Shown here: positions 62,601 through 64,000 of the stretch, in pieces | How the letters are laid out: each line of letters begins with the position of its first letter | Numbering within the stretch: the first letter of the stretch is position 1 | Source: Azolla caroliniana | Taxonomy: Eukaryota; Polypodiophyta | Assembly: GCA_043228905.1 (NCBI GenBank) | Contig: JBHGNT010000006.1 | Coordinates: forward strand, 1,612,001 to 1,676,000 | Direction: 5' to 3' | DNA: 64,000 nucleotides | Notes under the pieces: generated by a model | Database searches by the model: none | Told to the model about the DNA's origin: nothing | What the model saw: only the letters and a program-made list of their open reading frames with translations | Translations under genes and position numbers: made by a program

Positions 62601-62635
62601 TAGAAGAGTATGAGAATTCTACTTCACATGTCTGA
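43188..62635 (+). CDS. JMJ21: JMJ21-like F-box/JmjC/APH-domain protein
   Basis: Sixteen exons join in phase to 930 residues (Arabidopsis At1g78280 is about 940): 43188-43315, 49670-49780, 51452-51510, 51581-51723, 52648-52845, 54092-54291, 54369-54465, 54550-55044, 55179-55301, 55375-55458, 59103-59434, 59510-59755, 59842-59908, 60006-60183, 60270-60453, 62488-62635. Domains are an F-box (about 14-45), a JmjC Fe(II)/2-oxoglutarate hydroxylase of the JMJD6 type and an aminoglycoside-phosphotransferase-like C-terminus (about 550-915). Iron ligands are visible as His262 and Asp264 ([11 protein letters not shown]) and His346 (GWWHCVLN). The kinase-like part keeps [10 protein letters not shown] (Asp775, Asn780) and ILDFGD (Asp814). 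An SCF adaptor role for the F-box is inferred from the family. Intron 5 needs a GC donor; all others are GT-AG. The introns hold several transposons, including a young Copia in intron 1. Confidence 0.92.
43891..43895. other. Copia target-site duplication, left (ATTTA)
   Basis: ATTTA directly precedes the left LTR and is repeated exactly at 49352-49356 after the right LTR. Five bp is the usual length for Copia integration. Confidence 0.9.
43896..44528 (-). repeat. Copia 3' LTR
   Basis: 633 bp. In element orientation it begins TGTTAGATATAATC and ends TTTCTAATA, so its termini are TG and TA instead of TG and CA. It is collinear with 48719-49351 throughout. Confidence 0.95.
44523..48617 (-). CDS. 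Copia gag-pol polyprotein
   Basis: One 1364-residue frame. The gag region (about 1-230) starts with a [13 protein letters not shown] motif typical of plant Copia gag. A CCHC zinc knuckle [14 protein letters not shown] lies at 257-270. The aspartic protease active site is WILDSGAS (about 321-328). The integrase shows its HHCC zinc domain (HERFGHLN ... CDACMMGK) and the DDE core (IDLSGKL ... [10 protein letters not shown]). RT has [26 protein letters not shown] and the catalytic YVDDLVL. RNase H has [13 protein letters not shown] and SSTEAEYKA, near the end. INT before RT defines Copia. No stop or frameshift interrupts it. The final codons GAG GGG GCG run into the LTR, whose first six bases TGTTAG supply the last Cys and the stop. 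Confidence 0.96.
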   Translation of the reverse strand: MALSTNVAAAPLRIRPPPLSDGKLDGTNYTLWKFKMSAILDSYELLETIMGPTGGDPEPMATFDPAHPTTSIPPNADLLRAWKRRNADALCTIVTGVCDSVLTLVQHTTRAHEAWSILASQYETRNYPRILNLENQLAAEKLADGEKVESFVKRIKDLQDQLAAVGVVVSQEDMAHRCIRVLPFKYDGIVTALNTQVRPTPLKFDELSAMLLEEELRLKTREEREDSAFVSRTKGEGASNSNNANRIPKKKKFNGSCFYCDKKGHTIKDCRKKMADEKNGSNKTSWREPESANNVVDELELWVATEEVCSSVDTQVVDESWILDSGASRHMTSNRDWYSSWTPLQEPINVVVGNNARCPAKGTGTVSLKATTGGTKHLSQVLYVPDLKKNLLSISALTDKGLDVRFKKSGAEITDSAGKVVGIGVRRNNLYELSAFTISTDHSTSTNTKQWHERFGHLNVAVLKEMKKSNMVVGLPTLSDLSHVCDACMMGKHQRSAIPKESQNRAKTPLQLIHIDLSGKLVTPAMGGSLYYMLIVDDFSRKMWVYFLREKAEAFKIFKRWHKFVERESGKLVKELRSDRGGEFLSIEFCEYCKEHGIKRQLTTAYTPQQNGVVERRNRTVVEMARCMLKAQALPDPFWAEAVNTAVYILNRSYTKALQGKTPQEAYSGKKPSVLHFRTFGCMCYAHIPDVSRKKLDAKSKKCIFLGYSEESKAYRLYDPEARKILTSRDVVFDEEQPQLAENNDSQVISSTEEVFYPIPTHYPKKEAEPSDGNGSLVQPMPVPHVKKIPKWAQQLFNDHTPKVEFPETSTDGLRRSRRIQEQGRTSDHIVNMALMVDIIGSVSEPTSVEEAMADPKWKEAMISEYDSIMKNDTWELVERPTKKKVIGTKWVWKVKYKADGSLEKFKARLVAQGYSQIEGFDVQETFAPTARMTTIQMVIALAASRGWPIYQMDVKSAFLNGHLKEEVYVTQPPGFEIPNSENKVCKLKKALYGLKQAPRAWNKRIDSFLRSIDFKQCASDASMYVKMKDGKQVIIIIYVDDLVLTGDHEECIGQTQECLKTEFEMTDLGILHYFLGIEVWQTSVGIFMSQRKYATEILKTFGMMDSKSKSTPMESNCKLSQEDSSPMVDIRKYRQLVGSLIFLCNTRPDICFAVNVVSRFSNKPKETHWKAALRVLKYIVGTLNYGIFYKPTIDQLSGYCDSDWAGDSDSRKSVSGYCFSIGSGAVSWSSKKQPTVALSSTEAEYKAACIATCEVVWLRRILMDVAVPIRTATVLRCDNQSCMAIAKNPVFHARTKHIEIQYHYVRELINDEIVELEYCPTSENAADIFTKALGAEQLQQPLRRLGVGPIPSEFNGLIIEGAC
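44524..44540 (-). other. Polypurine tract and LTR junction
   Basis: In element orientation, TTGAGGGGGCG comes directly before the TGTTAG start of the 3' LTR. This is the expected place and composition for the plus-strand primer. It also encodes the last gag-pol residues. Confidence 0.7.
48625..48646. repeat. (CT)n tract in Copia leader
   Basis: A GA tract on the element's sense strand lies within the 89-base leader between the primer site and the gag start codon. Confidence 0.8.
48707..48718 (-). other. Copia primer-binding site (tRNA-iMet)
   Basis: TGGTATCAGAGC on the minus strand directly follows the 5' LTR. It is the well-known complement of the 3' end of initiator methionine tRNA, used by many plant Copia elements. 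Confidence 0.95.
48719..49351 (-). repeat. Copia 5' LTR
   Basis: 633 bp, matching the 3' LTR at all but one position by eye. The 125-codon open frame on the opposite strand of each LTR is a by-product of the repeat. Confidence 0.95.
49352..49356. other. Copia target-site duplication, right (ATTTA)
   Basis: Exact repeat of 43891-43895. Confidence 0.9.
50099..50445. repeat. Tandem duplication, about 155-bp unit, in JMJ21 intron 2
   Basis: Two copies share CAAATGTACC/CACATGTACC, TCAGGYTGGGGG, ATGGCAGC and TGGGATGTTTGTYCGACTTATGTT. The second begins near 50290. Divergence is about one base in ten by eye. Confidence 0.7.
50638..50800. repeat. Tandem duplication, about 90-100-bp unit, in JMJ21 intron 2
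   Basis: Two copies start GGTTGAGGCGYRCATTGTCTC near 50639 and 50732 and both continue into CTCATGGTTTTGTT. Confidence 0.7.
52846..54091 (+). other. GC-AG intron 5 of JMJ21-like gene
   Basis: The conserved protein needs exon 5 to end at GCA AAG (52845) and exon 6 to start TTT GGT GAA (54092). The intron then begins GCAGGT and ends TTTGTAG. The nearest GT donor, four bases further on, would break the frame. The intron also contains AAACCCTAA telo-box-like words (53225-53260) and an AT-rich TTAATTATTAATG degenerate repeat (53250-53490). Confidence 0.75.
53640..53740 (-). mobile_element. Possible SINE fragment in JMJ21 intron 5
   Basis: The minus strand has TGGCTAAATGG, a good pol III A-box match, followed about 35 bases on by a degenerate B-box region (GGTTGTAGGTTCTATG). 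Confidence 0.35.
55571..55602. repeat. (GA)n microsatellite at 5' edge of second L1 remnant
   Basis: A GA-rich tract directly before the first LINE codons, in JMJ21 intron 10. Confidence 0.85.
55603..56514 (+). mobile_element. 5'-truncated L1-type LINE, 3' terminal part
   Basis: Broken frames read [14 protein letters not shown] (about 55624), [23 protein letters not shown] (about 55900) and [20 protein letters not shown] or near (56170-56230). These match the end of the first L1 remnant (FHIPRGYGYIWQ at 7239, FRAKVFLWRAIVGGLPLAMA at 7517). Only the last 0.9 kb is present. The 3' end reads TTTACGGAAAAG then GA repeats, like the first copy. Confidence 0.8.
56515..56538. repeat. (GA)n between two retroelement remnants
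   Basis: This tract is at once the 3' tail of the L1 fragment on its left and, read on the minus strand, the CT tail of the RTE fragment on its right. Confidence 0.85.
56539..56592 (-). mobile_element. RTE-type LINE 3'-end fragment
   Basis: Minus-strand TTTGGTCTTATAGGCCATTT then GGCCTCTTAAAAGACG, almost identical to copy B at 36260-36305. Only about 54 bp survive, with GA tracts on both sides. Confidence 0.75.
56593..56647. repeat. (GA)n microsatellite
   Basis: About 27 GA units on the 5' side of the RTE fragment. Confidence 0.9.
56865..57370. repeat. Tandem duplication plus (TTTCTGTAA)n run in JMJ21 intron 10
   Basis: Two long copies begin TTTTTTTACCTTTTTTT (56869, 57109) and share CCTTGAACGATCTGCTGC, GTGCACACTAGT, GTGAGTCAGTGACCAC and GGCCATTACTTTTTGTAA. 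The first copy has about 55 extra bases. A run of 9-base TTTCTGTAA-type units follows. Confidence 0.8.
57560..57735 (-). mobile_element. tRNA-derived SINE candidate in JMJ21 intron 10
   Basis: The minus strand carries a near A box, TGGTTAACACA, and about 40 bases later a perfect B box, GTTCGAATC. The intervening sequence looks like a diverged tRNA. Limits are approximate. Confidence 0.5.
57736..58140 (+). other. Possible solo-LTR-like segment
   Basis: A TATA-like AGTATAAATAGTTGAG (57878) is followed by a short palindrome (TTCACCTTGAAGGAATTCAAGGTGAA) and then pyrimidine-rich sequence, as in the R/U5 part of a plant LTR. No second copy, primer site or target duplication was found, so this stays tentative. 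Confidence 0.3.
58239..58700. mobile_element. hAT-type MITE (462 bp)
   Basis: Inverted ends read TAACAATTGGCAACGGTTTG and, reversed, TAACAATCGGCAACGGTTCG. They are flanked by a perfect 8-bp target duplication AACCCAAC (58231-58238 and 58701-58708). The interior is rich in complementary AACCGAACC/GGTTCGGTT words and so can fold back on itself. There is no coding capacity. Eight-bp duplications point to the hAT superfamily. Confidence 0.85.
58719..58860. repeat. Tandem repeat, about 48-bp unit, three copies
   Basis: Units begin TAGGTTCAYACTA and contain TATRTTCACA and AACAAYTACTTAAC. They lie immediately beyond the MITE. Confidence 0.75.
60930..61200 (-). mobile_element. Decayed Copia reverse-transcriptase fragment in JMJ21 intron 15
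   Basis: The minus strand reads GVDYEEAFS, then after a stop TAEYASIR, and then [14 protein letters not shown]. These are the Copia RT blocks seen intact at 45700-45850 in the young element. Stops show it is old. It belongs to a different, diverged copy. Confidence 0.75.
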
Positions 62636-63700
62636 TTGTTTATCTATATGGATGGTATCGTTAGCTTCTTGTGGGTAATCACGCCATCTTTTGTATTGTA
62701 TTCATTTATTGGATGGTATTCATTTATTCAGCTAAAACAACTATTTAAATGGCTAGATTGCTTCTTGTGAATAGGTGCTGAGCACAATATTGTCCCTGCA
62801 AACAATTCCAAAGTAAATGATCAATAATCATTTCCTTGTAATCATTTCCCTTTTGGTGTTTCAAAAGTACAATGACAGTCAATACAGGCTTTTAAAAGAT
62901 TATTACATCAGAATAAATAAAAATATTGCAACAAAAATAAAAACTCGAGTTTTCATAAAGGTCCTAAGTTTTCTTTAGCGTGACATTCAAGTCATTTGAC
63001 ATCACCCCATGTTAATATGTCATCATGGCTGTCACACTGAACATTTAAAAGCAAGTGATATTTATCCTCGACAAGCCCTTGCATACCTAGCTTGTGTGAT
63101 CAAGTGATATTTGACATATTTTGATGCCATTATCCAGCTTCAATACCTAGCTTGTGTGATCAAGTGCAAATGAGTGAGGGCTCTGAAAGAGTTAATACTC
63201 ATGTTGGTAATGAGGTGAGGTTGAACATGATCAATTGGCATTCTTGCCTTCTATTGAACCCAACATTCGGGGTTGATGTTTGAAATGTAATATTCTGATT
63301 TTGGCCTAATGTCTTCACATTTCTTCCTTATTGGTTGGTTCCATTAACATTTTTTGAATAACTACATATTTCATAGTATCACTTGAAAGCTCTAAGAGAC
63401 CTTCCGCACCCCATCTTTTGAAATATTTTGTGATATAAACTACCCAAGTAGATGAGAGAATTTCTCTCTTGTGATTCCGTTTTAGTTTATATTCCACATT
63501 CAAGCACATGTAGTAATCTCTGATTTTCTCTCTTGTGATTCATTTTTAGTTTATATCCAACATTTCAAGCAAATGTAGGAATCCATGGGTATCACTTTGA
63601 TTCAGGCTAACATATAATAAGTTTTCCAACCAACTTGATGCTTAGACTTAAAAGCATAAACTAGATTTATTTGAGGCAGGTTCATTAATAACTGATATAC
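62636..63700. other. Intergenic DNA with a 60-bp tandem duplication
   Basis: Downstream of the JMJ21-like gene. Near 63461-63590 two copies share TTTCTCTCTTGTGATTC, TTTTAGTTTATAT and CAAGCAMATGTAG. It may belong to the LINE remnant on its right. Confidence 0.5.
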
Positions 63701-63719
63701 TACGCTTTTCACACATAGG

Positions 63720-64000
63720 GTATTAGTCAGGTTGGACAGTTTGCATTTATGTCATTTTTGTTTTATCCACATTCATAATTAGTCCACTACTTTGGCGAAA
63801 TGCTTTTAATTGCTCCAAGTAAACGTTGAATATCATCAACATTATATGAAAAGGGAACCACATCATCCGCATTTAAAAGCAATAAGATAACATGTAAGTT
63901 TTGGAGCATCTATTTCTTCTTCTCTTGCAACTTTATTCACCACTTCTTCCAATTTTGGTGATAGTGGACATTCTTACTAACCCCATGTTACTTAAAAAAA
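63720..64000 (-). mobile_element. LINE reverse-transcriptase remnant, cut by window end
   Basis: The minus strand reads LLLNADDVVPFSYNVDDIQRLL, the YADD region of a LINE reverse transcriptase with Tyr replaced by Asn. Stops flank it. The rest of the element lies beyond the window. Confidence 0.6.

Overview
The window is nuclear DNA from a flowering plant. Five protein genes can be read, four of them with many spliced exons and close relatives in Arabidopsis. Between and inside them lies AT-rich DNA full of plant-type retroelement and DNA-transposon remains and long GA/CT microsatellites. I cannot name the species. The loose gene spacing and TE-filled introns fit a medium or large genome. No prokaryotic features or CRISPR arrays are present.

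Layout. 1-2684: intergenic, with one tRNA-derived SINE candidate. 2685-3207: short tandem repeats and a poly-G run. 3562-4749 (-): an intronless, GC-rich gene for a secreted GH105 unsaturated-rhamnogalacturonyl hydrolase, which looks out of place. 5499-8098: a broken L1-type LINE bounded by GA tracts. 12536-18800 (-): ten-exon gene for membrane-anchored site-1 protease (SBT6.1/S1P). 18970-19260: a large (CATA)/(TGTA)/(GT) microsatellite. 22779-29345 (+): six-exon gene for a URT1-type terminal uridylyltransferase. 31429-32761: a non-autonomous hAT element with an 8-bp target duplication. 33475-39071 (+): six-exon gene for ESCRT-III subunit VPS20/CHMP6, with RTE-type LINE debris in intron 3. About 41000-42720 (-): another RTE-type LINE remnant. 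43188-62635 (+): sixteen-exon gene for a JMJ21-like protein that joins an F-box, a JmjC hydroxylase domain and a C-terminal aminoglycoside-phosphotransferase-like domain. 62636-64000: intergenic, ending in another LINE remnant.

The JMJ21 gene spreads 2.8 kb of coding sequence over 19.4 kb because its introns have collected transposons. Intron 1 holds a complete Copia element in antisense, with an uninterrupted 1364-codon gag-pol, near-identical 633-bp LTRs, a tRNA-iMet primer site and a 5-bp target duplication. Intron 10 holds an L1 tail, an RTE tail, a SINE candidate, a tandem duplication and a hAT-type MITE with a perfect 8-bp target duplication. Intron 15 holds a decayed Copia fragment. 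Intron 5 appears to use a GC-AG splice pair.

The five genes have unrelated housekeeping jobs (cell-wall sugar hydrolysis, Golgi proteolysis, mRNA tailing, endosomal sorting, protein hydroxylation) and show no sign of acting together. The most notable pattern is the link between LINE remnants and GA/CT microsatellites. Two 5'-truncated L1 copies have GA tracts on both sides, and RTE-type 3' ends run directly into CT tracts. Exon coordinates come from splice signals, reading phase and remembered family conservation; no alignment was run.
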